Positions 9,300 to 17,681 of a DNA stretch of 64,000 nt are shown here, in pieces; position 1 is the stretch's first letter; each line of letters opens with the position of its first letter. The notes beneath the pieces are model-generated. The model was not told the origin of the DNA. It saw only the letters and a list, made by a program, of their open reading frames with translations, and ran no database searches. The position numbers and the translations under genes were made by a program. The DNA is from SZUA-100 sp965248135 (GTDB taxonomy: Bacteria; Pseudomonadota; Alphaproteobacteria; Rhizobiales; Rhizobiaceae), in assembly GCA_965248135.1 (NCBI GenBank), contig CBDFIN010000012.1:1984001-2048000 (forward strand), in the 5' to 3' direction.

Positions 9300-10814
9300 T
9301 CACACGGTTGCGGCATAGTTCCATGGCAGGAGTTGCTCGATCTGGCTTTGCTTGTGGCCATTGAGTATTGCCTGGAGTGTGGTGGTCAGGTAGGCATGCG
9401 GCTCAATTTTATTGAGTTTGGCAGTTTCTATCAGGGATGAGATAATGCCCCAGTTTTTAGCACCGGCATCATGACCGGCAAATAGCGCGTTTTTGCGATT
9501 AAGCGCGATCGGTCGCATAGTGCGTTCGACTGCGTTGTTATCGATCTCGATGCGGCCATCACTGGTGAACAGGATTAACCCCTGCCAAAATCTCGCAATA
9601 TAACGTAACGCCTCGCCCAAGGGAGATTTGCCTGAGACGCGAGCGCGCTGCCCGGTGAGCCATAGTTCAAATGCTTCTATTCGCGGGACGGTTCGTTTCT
9701 GTCGCGCAGCAAGGCGTTCATCAGAACTTTGACCACGGATGTCAACCTCAATACGATAGAGTTCGCCAATGCGTTTGAGCCCTTCCTCGGCAATGGGTGC
9801 GGTGCTGTTTTTAGCAACCTCATGCAGTTTGCGCCGTGCATGAGCCCAGCAATAGGCCAGCTGAATTTGCCTGTCAGTTCGCTTGAGTAGGCGGTTGTAA
9901 CCGGCATAGCCATCAACCTGCAAAACGCCGCTGAAGCCCTGCAAGATAGCTTCCGCATATTTCCCACTGCGTCCGGGTGCATAGCAATAGGCAACACCTG
10001 GTGGATCATCGCCGCACCACGGCCTGTCATCACGCGCCAGTGCCCAAAAGTAACCGGTTTTGGTTTTGCGCCTGCCTGGGTCAAGAACCGGGGCGCGGGT
10101 TTCATCCATATAGAGTTTGGTGGATTGCTTCAAATCGGCCATCAGGCATTCAAACACGGGCTTTAACTCAAAAGCTGCTTTGCCCACCCAGTTTGCCAGC
10201 GTCGAGCGATCCAGATCAATGCCCTGGCGGTTGTAAATCTGAGCCTGACGATAGAGCGGCAAATGATCCGCATATTTGGAGACAAGTACATGGGCAACCA
10301 GAGCTTCAGTAGGTAGACCACCCTCGACCAGATGCGCCGGGGCTGGCATCTGGGTAATGCCGTTTTCGCATGAGCGGCAGGCATATTTGGGACGGCGGGT
10401 GACAATGACCCTGAACTGAGCAGGGATCACATCCAGACGCTCTGATACATCCTCGCCAATCACATGCATCTGACCGCCACAAGAGCAACCCTTATCCTCG
10501 AGCTCTATAATCTCTTCGATGCGTGGCAGATGTTTGGGTAAAGACCCGCGGTTTGCCGCTCGGGGTTTTTTGGTCCTGGACCCAGAAGTAAACTCACTGG
10601 CATCTTGTTCGGCTTTCACAGCCTCAATTGCCGTCTCGATATCTTCCAGTGCAAATTCAAACTGATCGGCATTGAGCTTCTCGGATTTACGACCGAACAT
10701 CGCTTGTTTGAAGGCCTTAATCAGCACTTCCAACTGCGCAATACGTTCATCGTGCCCAGCAATAATCGTTTTTAATGCATCCACATCATTGGGTAGGTCG
10801 GCCAAATCAATCAT
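9300..10814 (-). CDS. tnpC: IS66 transposase TnpC
   Basis: 504-residue IS66 transposase. It has an N-terminal leucine-zipper-like helix, a zinc-finger-like segment (CSCGG with YACRSC further on), then the DDE domain with YMDETRAPV, QVDGYAGYN and the late IDNNAVERTMRPIALNRKN. Length and order match the family. The start ATG at 10814 lies 55 bases after the tnpB stop. No internal stops were seen. Confidence 0.95.
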   Translation of the reverse strand: MIDLADLPNDVDALKTIIAGHDERIAQLEVLIKAFKQAMFGRKSEKLNADQFEFALEDIETAIEAVKAEQDASEFTSGSRTKKPRAANRGSLPKHLPRIEEIIELEDKGCSCGGQMHVIGEDVSERLDVIPAQFRVIVTRRPKYACRSCENGITQMPAPAHLVEGGLPTEALVAHVLVSKYADHLPLYRQAQIYNRQGIDLDRSTLANWVGKAAFELKPVFECLMADLKQSTKLYMDETRAPVLDPGRRKTKTGYFWALARDDRPWCGDDPPGVAYCYAPGRSGKYAEAILQGFSGVLQVDGYAGYNRLLKRTDRQIQLAYCWAHARRKLHEVAKNSTAPIAEEGLKRIGELYRIEVDIRGQSSDERLAARQKRTVPRIEAFELWLTGQRARVSGKSPLGEALRYIARFWQGLILFTSDGRIEIDNNAVERTMRPIALNRKNALFAGHDAGAKNWGIISSLIETAKLNKIEPHAYLTTTLQAILNGHKQSQIEQLLPWNYAATV

Positions 10815-10868
10815 CGTTGATTTATAGCAGAACCACCCCTGATTTACGCGCTCGAATGCCGCCCTGAT

Positions 10869-11222
10869 TCACTCTGCCGCAGTTGGTACCCGCGTGTTGA
10901 CAGCCCGTACTTTGCGCCAGTCGAGGCCAGCAAACAGAGCCTCAAACTGGGCATGGTTCAGCTTCATCAAACCATCACGAATGGCAGGCCAGGCAAACAC
11001 ATGATCTTCTAGCCGCTTGTAGGCCATCACCAGGCCCGAGCCATCCCAGTACAATAGTTTCAAACGATCCGGGCGTTTGGCCCGGAATATAAATACCGTG
11101 CCCGTAAACGGGTTCTTGTCCAATTCATTTGATACCAATGCCGCAAGTCCGTCATGACCCTTGCGAAAATCTACAGGTGCGGTGGCCACAACAATACGCA
11201 CGCCGTTGGTAGGGAAAATCAC
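10869..11222 (-). CDS. tnpB: IS66 accessory protein TnpB (Orf2)
   Basis: 117-residue IS66 Orf2 protein, recognised by VATAPVDFRKGHDGLAALV, FIFRAKRPDRLKLLYWDGSG and the conserved WP segment. The GTG at 11222 overlaps the tnpA stop as GTGA, so translation is probably coupled. Its exact biochemical role in transposition is not known for the family, but it is required in studied members. Confidence 0.92.
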   Translation of the reverse strand: MIFPTNGVRIVVATAPVDFRKGHDGLAALVSNELDKNPFTGTVFIFRAKRPDRLKLLYWDGSGLVMAYKRLEDHVFAWPAIRDGLMKLNHAQFEALFAGLDWRKVRAVNTRVPTAAE

Positions 11223-11665
11223 AAGTGAGCCTTCAGAGCACAAACAAGTTCGGCAATCCGGTGGGCACCGGTATTGGCATCAAGGCGCAGCTTCACGCCG
11301 CCCGTTTCCATCTCAATAGGTTTAAGATCAGTTGTGGTCGATCCGCCATCATCCAAAACAACTTCTGCGAAATCCACACTCTTTGGTGCCATTTTTGTTG
11401 CCAGGGCAAATTCTGATGCAAAATCAGCACCGGCCAGATCAGGAACCACCAGCTTGCCCTGTTTTGCCAAACTGCGCCACGTCGACAGACGGTTGGGCCG
11501 CAAGGCATTACGCTCAGCTACCTCGCGAACACTGACCCCAGGAACCATAGTTTCAGCAACAAGTCGCCCCTTTACTGCATCGCGCCATATGCGTCGACCA
11601 GTCGGGTCAGCCAAAACCTCCATCCGATCAATGTACTCCAAACGGACATCACTTTGTACTCCCAC
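11219..11665 (-). CDS. tnpA: IS66 accessory protein TnpA (Orf1)
   Basis: 148-residue IS66 Orf1 protein with a helix-turn-helix-like segment (VSVREVAERNALRPNRLSTW), probably DNA binding. The GTG at 11665 was chosen because GGAGG sits about 6 bases upstream; a GTG 12 bases further out is also in frame. It is the first gene of the IS66 operon and overlaps tnpB by four bases. Confidence 0.88.
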   Translation of the reverse strand: MGVQSDVRLEYIDRMEVLADPTGRRIWRDAVKGRLVAETMVPGVSVREVAERNALRPNRLSTWRSLAKQGKLVVPDLAGADFASEFALATKMAPKSVDFAEVVLDDGGSTTTDLKPIEMETGGVKLRLDANTGAHRIAELVCALKAHL

Positions 11666-11750
11666 AAAAACCTCCACTGACAGATCAACATGTCAGGGAA
11701 AATAACCGACCAAAATGATAAATGGAAGGTGGGGACGGAACAGCGCTTAC

Positions 11751-12304
11751 TGTTGATCCCACTGCTCGGCACAAATTTGGATACTCGAACTGAGCCAGTG
11801 TCCGAAGGGATTTGGCGGCTGCTCGCAGACCTCTACAATAGAGGCCTACGGAGTTTTCACGTCGAACCACTGGCCCGGCGCCACGCACTAAGGCTCATAG
11901 GCATGCGTGCAGAGGACGAAAATCTCGGTGTCGCTAGGTTGATCGACGAAGTATTTGACTTCGCTGGCAAACCGGGCACACACGATTTGGATGAAAAAAT
12001 CGATCGCCTCATTATTTTCGCTAACATATACCCTCTCACTGCAAACAGCAGAGAACTAATCTATGCCGTCGCGGCAGCGTTTGGAACGCGGAACGATCTG
12101 AGGGAGATCTGGCGTGAGGATGGGCTGGTTTTTCTGTTGGTCAGGGCCACTCGCCCCTTCTTGCTGATGCGCCAAATCTTTTCTCCTGAGGAGGCCCAGA
12201 GCCTCGAGGATGCGGCGCGCGCTTGTTTCGAGGATTTGTGGCATCGTATTCGGAGCAGCGGCATCGACGTCCCTCTGCTCCGAGGTTTCAGCGCTTGCGA
12301 GTAG
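11751..12304 (+). pseudogene. Unknown protein, 5' end removed by IS66
   Basis: An open frame of about 184 codons runs from the IS66 right end to a stop at 12304. The frame also continues 20 codons into the IS, so the ATG at 11690 belongs to IS sequence, not to the original gene. The protein looks real (regular hydrophobic pattern, for example DEKIDRLIIFANIYPLTANS and FLLMRQIFSPEEAQSLEDAA), mostly helical, with no recognised family. Its true start was lost. It could be expressed from the IS-borne ATG as a chimera. GC content is higher than in its neighbours. Confidence 0.55.
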
Positions 12305-12358
12305 AATCGCTTCCGTGTCAGGCTGGTCCACGCTTCGGGACCTTATCAAATTACTAGA

Positions 12359-12378
12359 GTGCGCATTTCTCTGCGCAC
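12359..12378. other. Hairpin downstream of the IS66-truncated gene
   Basis: Perfect 7-bp stem GTGCGCA/TGCGCAC with a 6-base loop, 55 bases after the stop at 12304. No T-run follows, so it is not a standard terminator. The rest of 12305-12606 holds no supported gene apart from the 104-bp repeat. Confidence 0.5.
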
Positions 12379-12476
12379 GGTATGAAGGGCAGCTTCTGGC
12401 TACTGCCCGTTCGAATCCTGAAAGTGGATTCAAAAAGCCGACATTCAGGATCCTGGGCCGAATGGCAGTTCAGTCC

Positions 12477-12580
12477 GCATAGCTGCCCTTTGAATGGCAA
12501 TATCGCAACCAACGGTCAATGGCTGCTTGAGAGAAAATGTACTTCAAAAATTTGTTGCGGTGAATGACCGGTATGGGCCG
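12477..12580. repeat. 104-bp direct repeat, copy A
   Basis: Identical over 104 bases to 29348-29451 and in the same orientation; the sequence on either side differs. It starts GCATAGCTGCCCTTTGAATG and ends CCGGTATGGGCCG. It lies 26 bp beyond the 3' end of the tyrosine recombinase gene. With copy B it brackets 16.9 kb holding the recombinase, IS630 and the whole catabolic operon. It may be a recombination site of that recombinase, a transposon remnant, or a dispersed genomic repeat. Confidence 0.85.
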
Positions 12581-12606
12581 ACAGTTATGCCGACCCGATT
12601 ATTGTG

Positions 12607-13239
12607 CTAGATTTCGACACCTTCAGAAATGGCCAACGCATCTTCAAGTTCAACACCAAGATATCGAACTGTACTGTCCATCTTCGTGTGACCGAGTAGA
12701 AGTTGCACTGCTCTTAGATTGCCTGTCTTCTTGTAAATTTGAGCTGCTTTGGTACGCCGCAAAGAATGCGTTCCGTAGGCACTTGGTTCCAATCCGATTG
12801 ACGCCACCCAGTCTTTAACGAGTCTTGCATATTGTCTTGTCGAGATGTGATCAGGTGCATGAAACCTGCTGGGCCATAGAAAATCGCATCCTGTCATTCC
12901 AGGATGATCGATCCATTCACGAAGGGACTTTCTTGTGCCCTCAGTAATTTCAAATTGAACTGGCTTGCCGGTTTTGCTTTGAAGAATTGATGTGCGTTCT
13001 TTGACCCTACCCGCAACGTACACATCTGGCACTTTCAAACGAACGAGATCACAGCCGCGAAGCTTGCTGTCGACCGCCATATTAAACAGAGCAAGATCGC
13101 GATGATTTTCGGCCAGCTCCAATCGGACTCGAATTGCCCAGACATGTTTTGGTTGTAAAGGACGTTTTTGTCCAACTATTCGTCCTCTGTTCCACGCATG
13201 ACGCTTCGGAATAATCATGGGAAGGTTGGGAGTGTTCAT
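12607..13239 (-). CDS. Small tyrosine recombinase (phage-type integrase, Rhizobiales type)
   Basis: 210-residue tyrosine recombinase lacking a long N-terminal domain. Catalytic residues are visible: Arg in SKLRGCDLVRL, a Lys in the QSKTGKPVQFEI beta-turn, His-x-x-Arg in YGTHSLRRTK, His in LLLGHTKMDS and the Tyr nucleophile in VRYLGVELED. ATG 13239 has AGGAGA 7-12 bases upstream. Near-identical short integrases are common and often multicopy in Hyphomicrobiales. The 104-bp repeat lies just beyond its 3' end. The frame is intact. Confidence 0.92.
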   Translation of the reverse strand: MNTPNLPMIIPKRHAWNRGRIVGQKRPLQPKHVWAIRVRLELAENHRDLALFNMAVDSKLRGCDLVRLKVPDVYVAGRVKERTSILQSKTGKPVQFEITEGTRKSLREWIDHPGMTGCDFLWPSRFHAPDHISTRQYARLVKDWVASIGLEPSAYGTHSLRRTKAAQIYKKTGNLRAVQLLLGHTKMDSTVRYLGVELEDALAISEGVEI

Positions 13240-13418
13240 GACACTTTCTCCTAACCATCCCTCCACTCCGCACCATCAACACAATGCTGACATTCGGCAG
13301 AATACTACAAAGTCTGGGGGCGAGGTCTGGATAGAGCCCATAATTACATCGGAGAATTTCGGGCAACTGGCATTTGCGTCTAATTCCTGCTGTTTGCCAG
13401 TTATACCAACGGCAATTA

Positions 13419-14502
13419 TTACTGACCTGCATGAGCCCAATCTCGCATTCCGATTGATTTGATAGTTTCGGGTTGTGCAAGGAGTTTGTTCCAGGCATCG
13501 CATCCTGCATCAATGATAGCATTATAGTCCTCAAAGATACGGTTGGAGAGCCAGTTCTGGCGTAGATATTGCCAGATGTTTTCTACCGGGTTGAGTTCTG
13601 GCGAACGCGATGGCAGCAGGATGATGGTGATGTTTTTCGGTACATCGAGATTGCCTGTTGTATGCCAGCCTGCCCGATCCATGAGCCTGCCCGATCCATG
13701 AGAATGACAGCGTGGGATTTTCGCGCTACATATTTGCTGATTTCGTCAAGATGCATTTGCATTGTCTCAGTGTTGGCCCACGGCAACATCAGGGCGGCTC
13801 CTTTGCCATGGGCCGGGCATATGGCACCGAACAGATATGCATTCTTGTATCGCTGATCAGCGGGCATTCGGGGGCGGGTGCCTTTCTTCGCCCAGATGCG
13901 TGTTTGCCCGTTCTTCTGGCCCAGCCGGGCTTCATCCTGCCACCAAATCTCAACGGGAGTGTCTTCCGGCAGATCGGCTATGTGAGCTGCAAGCGTGTTG
14001 GCGAAGTTTTTTTGAAAGCCTCAATCACACGCTCATCCTGCTTTGGATGCTGCGGGCGGGTGCTCATGCGGGAAAAGCCAAGGACGGCAAGGAGTTCGGA
14101 TATCGAGCGTTCGGCGTAGACGGCACCAAAGCGCTCTTCAATCACCCGCTTTAAATCAATCCGCCGCCAGCGCACAACCCCGTCCACCGCCGGATCAGGG
14201 CCAGCATTGACGATCTCGGACAGTTCATTCATTTGTTCATCGCTCAAAAGGCGTGGCCGTCCCGCCCCCTGACGATTGGTCAGGCCATCTGGACCTTCTG
14301 CGTTGAATCTCAAGACCCAGTCGCGCAGCGTTTGACGATCCATCCCGCCAACCCTGGCAGCATCTGTCCGGCTCATGCCATCGTAAATGGCTGCAAGCGC
14401 CAGAAGACGGCGTACCTGTCTTGTGTCACTGCATCGTCGGGAAAATTGGCGAAGCGTGGGGGCATCAAAATCTCTTCGAAGTACAAGTCCTGTTGATGGC
14501 AT
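13419..14502 (-). pseudogene. IS630 transposase, split by a frameshift and a 17-bp duplication
   Basis: The N-terminal part (14502 to about 13978) has two helix-turn-helix units (SRTDAARVGGMDRQTLRDWV). The catalytic part (13867-13419) contains AVILMDRAGWH and LPSRSPELNPVENIWQYL, the second and third acidic residues. Joining the first two parts needs a -1 shift at seven consecutive A residues near 14015, which could be programmed, as some IS630 members use frameshifting. Joining the last two needs removal of one copy of a 17-bp tandem duplication, AGCCTGCCCGATCCATG at 13667-13683 and 13684-13700. That duplication is a true inactivating mutation. Confidence 0.85.
13667..13700. repeat. 17-bp tandem duplication inside the IS630 transposase
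   Basis: AGCCTGCCCGATCCATG occurs twice back to back. Deleting one copy restores the frame MDRAGWHTTG on the minus strand, so the duplication arose after the element was functional. Confidence 0.95.
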
Positions 14503-14707
14503 GGAAAATCTCCTTCGCCACCCATTGAATCAGAACATCAGTGATTTGGGAATCCCATACGAGTCAGAAAATCATGCCATTGGTATTAGTCCTTTCGCTC
14601 GTGCAATGATTCAAAGCAGACCTTAACCACAGTTTGGTTTTGCGCGTGGCAAGAACAGCCGTTTTTGGCAAGGAGTCTGGCAAGCATTACACGCTTAAAA
14701 ATATTAG

Positions 14708-14736
14708 TTGCGCAATTCGTGATGATGAACTAGCAT
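14708..14736 (+). promoter_or_regulatory. Predicted sigma70-type promoter of the catabolic operon
   Basis: TTGCGC at 14708-14713 and TAGCAT at 14731-14736 are separated by 17 bases. Transcription would start near 14742, at the edge of the operator described next and 36 bases before the first gene. It lies 120 bp inside the downstream flank of the IS630 element. Confidence 0.5.
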
Positions 14737-14742
14737 TAGTTT

Positions 14743-14766
14743 TGAACAATATGTTCATATATGAAC
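14743..14766 (+). promoter_or_regulatory. Palindromic operator, probably bound by the IclR regulator of the operon
   Basis: Three alternating half-sites: TGAAC (14743-14747), GTTCA (14753-14757) and TGAAC (14762-14766). The first pair forms TGAACAATATGTTCA, a 15-bp inverted repeat; the second pair forms the perfect palindrome GTTCATATATGAAC. IclR-family sites are often about 15-bp palindromes with an AT-rich centre. The position just downstream of the predicted promoter suits repression. The regulator is probably the one at 20888. Confidence 0.65.
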
Positions 14767-14777
14767 GGAGCACTGCT

Positions 14778-15080
14778 GTGGCTGAAAAATTTAACTGGAT
14801 GGAGTCCCCGACCGACCGGGCGGCAAAAAGGCCTCTTGATGTCCAATCCCGAGGCAGAAACTTGTCCGAGGCAGAAAGCGCATTTGCGGATGCTCTTGAA
14901 AAAATATTTGCTACCGGTGTCACTGATATGGCCAATGTTGCAGAAGAACTCACTGCGGCAAGGGTTGTAACACCTGGCGCTGGCGACCGAACCTGGACCG
15001 TCTCTATTCTGCAGAATGAACTGGAGGCAATAAACGCATCCCTTGATGCTGCCCATAACGAGGATGGTTATGGCGCTTGA
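14778..15080 (+). CDS. Small recombinase-like helix-turn-helix protein
   Basis: 100-residue protein whose last 70 residues resemble the C-terminal helix-turn-helix-like domain of serine recombinases (LSEAESAFADALEKIF, then NVAEELTAARVVTPGAGDRTWT). Similar stand-alone proteins occur beside ABC importers and Rieske oxygenases; their function is unknown to me. GTG 14778 was chosen because CGGAG lies 7 bases upstream and the operator would fall inside the gene with any earlier start. It overlaps the ABC ATPase gene by 11 bases and is the first gene of the operon. Confidence 0.7.
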   Translation: MAEKFNWMESPTDRAAKRPLDVQSRGRNLSEAESAFADALEKIFATGVTDMANVAEELTAARVVTPGAGDRTWTVSILQNELEAINASLDAAHNEDGYGA

Positions 15081-15846
15081 ATTCAAATCTGTTACCAAAA
15101 CTTTTGAATCCGGCAACAATAGCACCTTGATTGCCTTGCAGGATGTCAGCCTGAAAACTGGTGAAGGCGAATTTTTAGCAGTAGTGGGCCCTTCAGGTTG
15201 CGGCAAAAGCACCATGTTGAACATGACTGCCGGGCTCTATCAGCCGACAAGTGGCGAAGTTTATGTATCCGGAGAGAAAGTAACCAAGCCGAATTCTCAT
15301 GTGGGTTTCATGTTGCAAAAAGACCTGCTTTTGCCCTGGAGAACAATAGAAAAGAATGTAGCATTCGGGCTCGAGTCCCGGGGCTTCTCGACAGCTGAGT
15401 GCCAAGAGATAGCAGCAGCTCGATTGGATGAATGCCATTTGCACGGGTTTGCAGACTATTTTCCATATCAGCTCTCTGGCGGAATGCGGCAACGCGCTGC
15501 ACTGGCTAGAACCCTCGCAATTGAACCTGATGTAATTCTGCTTGATGAACCATTCTCGGCACTGGATGCCCAGACAAAAATTATCATTCAGAGAAATTTC
15601 GCGGAGACCATTCTTGAAGAAAATATTACAACCCTGCTGATTACCCATGATCTTGCCGAGGCAGCTTTTATGGCTGACCGGATTTTGGTCTTAAGTGAAC
15701 GGCCGGGCCGTGTGGTGGCCGAATTAGTGGTTGATCTGCCGGATCGCGGTAATCCAACTGCACGGCGACAGAATCCAAAAATTACAGAATATATAAACGA
15801 GATGTTCGAAATTTTGAAACTTAAAGACCAAAAGGAATTGGCGTGA
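15070..15846 (+). CDS. ABC transporter ATP-binding protein, NitT/TauT type
   Basis: 258-residue ATPase that powers import together with the binding protein and permease encoded next. It has Walker A GPSGCGKST, Q-loop GFMLQKDLLLPW, signature LSGGMRQRAALARTLA, Walker B VILLDEPFSALD and the H-loop LLITHDLAEA. ATG 15070 has GAGG nearby and overlaps the upstream gene; ATG 15064 is an alternative. The family imports nitrate, sulfonates, thiamine precursors and, in many catabolic clusters, aromatic acids. Confidence 0.93.
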   Translation: MALEFKSVTKTFESGNNSTLIALQDVSLKTGEGEFLAVVGPSGCGKSTMLNMTAGLYQPTSGEVYVSGEKVTKPNSHVGFMLQKDLLLPWRTIEKNVAFGLESRGFSTAECQEIAAARLDECHLHGFADYFPYQLSGGMRQRAALARTLAIEPDVILLDEPFSALDAQTKIIIQRNFAETILEENITTLLITHDLAEAAFMADRILVLSERPGRVVAELVVDLPDRGNPTARRQNPKITEYINEMFEILKLKDQKELA

Positions 15847-15874
15847 GCCAATTAAACCACCCAGGGAGGGAAAA

Positions 15875-16849
15875 ATGAAGAAAACCATCAAAACAATTAT
15901 CATGGCCGTCGGGCTGTTGGCATTTGCAGGCAGTGCGATTGCGGCTGAAAAACTGACTTACCTGTTTCCGGCGCCGGATTTTTTACCTGCATTTGCACCG
16001 TTTAAACTGGCCCAGTCCAAGGGTTATTATAAAGATGCCGGCCTTGAAGTCACTTTCCAGATCGGCAAAGGCGGTGCTGATGTGGCCAAGCAGGTCGCCG
16101 TTGGAAACGCTGATCTTGGCGGTGGTATCGGTGATACTGCGATGATCGTGAGAGCCAATGGCCTCAAGGTCAGGGGTGTTGCCGTTCTTGGTTCAAAAGC
16201 GTTGACTCAGATTAACTACCGCAAGGACGCCGGAATTTCTTCAATGGCGGATTTGAAGGGTAAATCCATTGGCGTTTTGTCATTCAAGGACACGACTTAT
16301 TACAACCTGCTGGCGGTTCTGGCCAATGCCGGACTGAGCAAAAGCGATGTTGATATTCAAGCGGTTGGTCCGGGTGGCATTATCAAGCTGATGATATCAG
16401 GTGATATTCAGGCAATGTCGGGTGTGCCGGAATGGGCAGCAGCCATTCGCGGTGCCGGCGTTAAGATCCAGACGGTTCCAATCAATGATATTTTTCCTGC
16501 CATGTCCCAGGCCATATTGGCCTCTGACGACACGATAGCCAAGCGCCCTGAAGTGGTACGCAGTTTCGTGCAGGCAACAATTCGAGCCTATAAAGACGTG
16601 ATTGCTGATCCAGCTCAGGCTGCAAAAGATTATGTGGCAGCAGTGCCCCAGCATGAAGGTAAAGAAAAAATCATGGAAGGCATCATGCGCAGCTATATCA
16701 AGCTGGTCTACGGCGATGATGTTACCAATTTCGGTAAGTTTGATGAAGCCCGCATGAAAGCTGTGCAGGATTTTTATGTCTCCACCGAAATTGTCCGAGA
16801 AGCTGTGCCAATTGGTGATACTTTCACCAATGAGTTCGTTGGTAATTAA
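15875..16849 (+). CDS. ABC transporter substrate-binding protein, SsuA/THI5-like
   Basis: 324-residue periplasmic binding protein. It has a clear signal peptide ending GSAIAAEK with cleavage after about residue 23, then a THI5/NMT1-like fold (LFPAPDFLPAFAPFKLAQSKGYY, QVAVGNADLGGGIGD). GGGAGGG lies 7 bases before the ATG. It presumably captures the substrate that the oxygenases of this operon degrade, but the ligand cannot be read from the sequence. A strong hairpin follows the gene and may keep its message more abundant than that of the permease. Confidence 0.93.
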   Translation: MKKTIKTIIMAVGLLAFAGSAIAAEKLTYLFPAPDFLPAFAPFKLAQSKGYYKDAGLEVTFQIGKGGADVAKQVAVGNADLGGGIGDTAMIVRANGLKVRGVAVLGSKALTQINYRKDAGISSMADLKGKSIGVLSFKDTTYYNLLAVLANAGLSKSDVDIQAVGPGGIIKLMISGDIQAMSGVPEWAAAIRGAGVKIQTVPINDIFPAMSQAILASDDTIAKRPEVVRSFVQATIRAYKDVIADPAQAAKDYVAAVPQHEGKEKIMEGIMRSYIKLVYGDDVTNFGKFDEARMKAVQDFYVSTEIVREAVPIGDTFTNEFVGN

Positions 16850-16865
16850 GCCGTAGTCCCCAACT

Positions 16866-16890
16866 AGGCAGTGCGAATTTCGCACTGCCT
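16866..16890 (+). other. Intercistronic hairpin after the binding-protein gene
   Basis: Perfect 10-bp stem AGGCAGTGCG/CGCACTGCCT with a 5-base loop, 16 bases after the stop codon. No T-run follows, so it is more likely an mRNA-stabilising or 3'-end-protecting element than a terminator. Such hairpins commonly raise the level of binding protein relative to membrane subunits. Confidence 0.7.
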
Positions 16891-16918
16891 ATTACAAACA
16901 ATGCAGGATATCCAGGCT

Positions 16919-17680
16919 ATGAAAAACACCGTGCTACTGACAACAATTGGCGTTGCACTGCTGTTTCTTGTGGTCTGGGAGTTCCTGCCACCAGCGCTCG
17001 GGGTGCCGCGTTATATTATCCCGACTGCTAGCCAATGCCTGGCTGAATTCTATCGCATGATCAGGCTTGATAATCTTGTCGGACACACGATTTCGACATT
17101 TCTTATGACCATGATCGGCTTCAGTGTCGGAAGTTTTCTTGGTGCTGCAATAGGCTATTTGCTGGGTATGTCAGTATTCTGGGAAAAGGTGCTGTCACCT
17201 TATATCCTCGCCCTTCAAATCGCCCCAAAAGTCGCCTTTGCACCACTGTTTATCATGTGGTTCGGCTTTACGTTCTGGCCAAAACTGTTGGTCACCATTT
17301 TAATTGTGTTCTTTCCAATTCTCGTCAACGTCTTGCAGGCGATGAAGACAGTTGACCGGGACATCATCAATCTCGCCAGAGCCTATAATCTTTCGCGGAT
17401 CGATATCTTCCGTAAGATTGAGTTCCCTTCCACTCTGCCAGCTCTGCTTGCGGGCCTGCGGATAGGCGCAACTCTTGCGGTAATTGGCGTAACTGTCGGT
17501 GAATTGGTTGGTGGCAATACCGGGTTGGGCTTCCTGATCTCTTACGGCGAAGGCCAGGCCAATGCAGCAATGGTCTTCAATGCAATCCTGTTGCTGACCA
17601 TTATCGGCATTCTTCTTTATTCGGTCGTGACTTATGTTGAGGCTCGACTGCTTCACTACATCCCCAAATCGGAGTTTTGA
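16919..17680 (+). CDS. ABC transporter permease, NitT/TauT type
   Basis: Integral membrane subunit of 253 residues with about six transmembrane helices, starting with VLLTTIGVALLFLVVWEFL. The EAA loop that docks to the ATPase is visible as ARAYNLSRIDIFRKIEFPS. ATG 16919 was preferred; ATG 16901 is in frame but has no ribosome-binding sequence. The cupin gene starts one base after its stop. Confidence 0.92.
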   Translation: MKNTVLLTTIGVALLFLVVWEFLPPALGVPRYIIPTASQCLAEFYRMIRLDNLVGHTISTFLMTMIGFSVGSFLGAAIGYLLGMSVFWEKVLSPYILALQIAPKVAFAPLFIMWFGFTFWPKLLVTILIVFFPILVNVLQAMKTVDRDIINLARAYNLSRIDIFRKIEFPSTLPALLAGLRIGATLAVIGVTVGELVGGNTGLGFLISYGEGQANAAMVFNAILLLTIIGILLYSVVTYVEARLLHYIPKSEF

Positions 17681-17681
17681 C

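Larger units (their letters stand above)
9284..11750 (-). mobile_element. IS66-family insertion sequence, 2467 bp
   Basis: Carries the three canonical IS66 genes (tnpA, tnpB, tnpC) on the minus strand. Ends are imperfect inverted repeats: the + strand end at 9284 reads GTAAGCGATGCACCGATCAC, and the other end read inwards from 11750 is GTAAGCGCTGTTCCGTCCCC, 14 of 20 identical. IS66 elements normally make 8-bp target duplications, but the flanks here (CAAACAAA and TGTTGATC) differ, which points to rearrangement after insertion. The right end cuts into a reading frame that continues to 12304. Confidence 0.88.
13404..14586 (-). mobile_element. IS630-family insertion sequence, inactivated
   Basis: Ends are imperfect inverted repeats: TACCAACGGCAATTATTACT from 13404, and TACCAATGGCATGATTTTCT read inwards from 14585, with TA dinucleotides next to or one base from each end, as expected for an element that targets TA. 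It holds one transposase gene on the minus strand that is split into three frames. It lies between the recombinase promoter side and the promoter of the catabolic operon. Confidence 0.8.

Noticed and set aside
12408..12424. GTTCGAATCC resembling a tRNA T-loop
   Set aside because: No T-stem, acceptor or anticodon arm can be formed around it; only a chance match or a very short remnant.
12056..12433. Minus-strand frame of 125 residues
   Set aside because: Shadow of the IS66-truncated plus-strand gene, with poor composition and no start signals.
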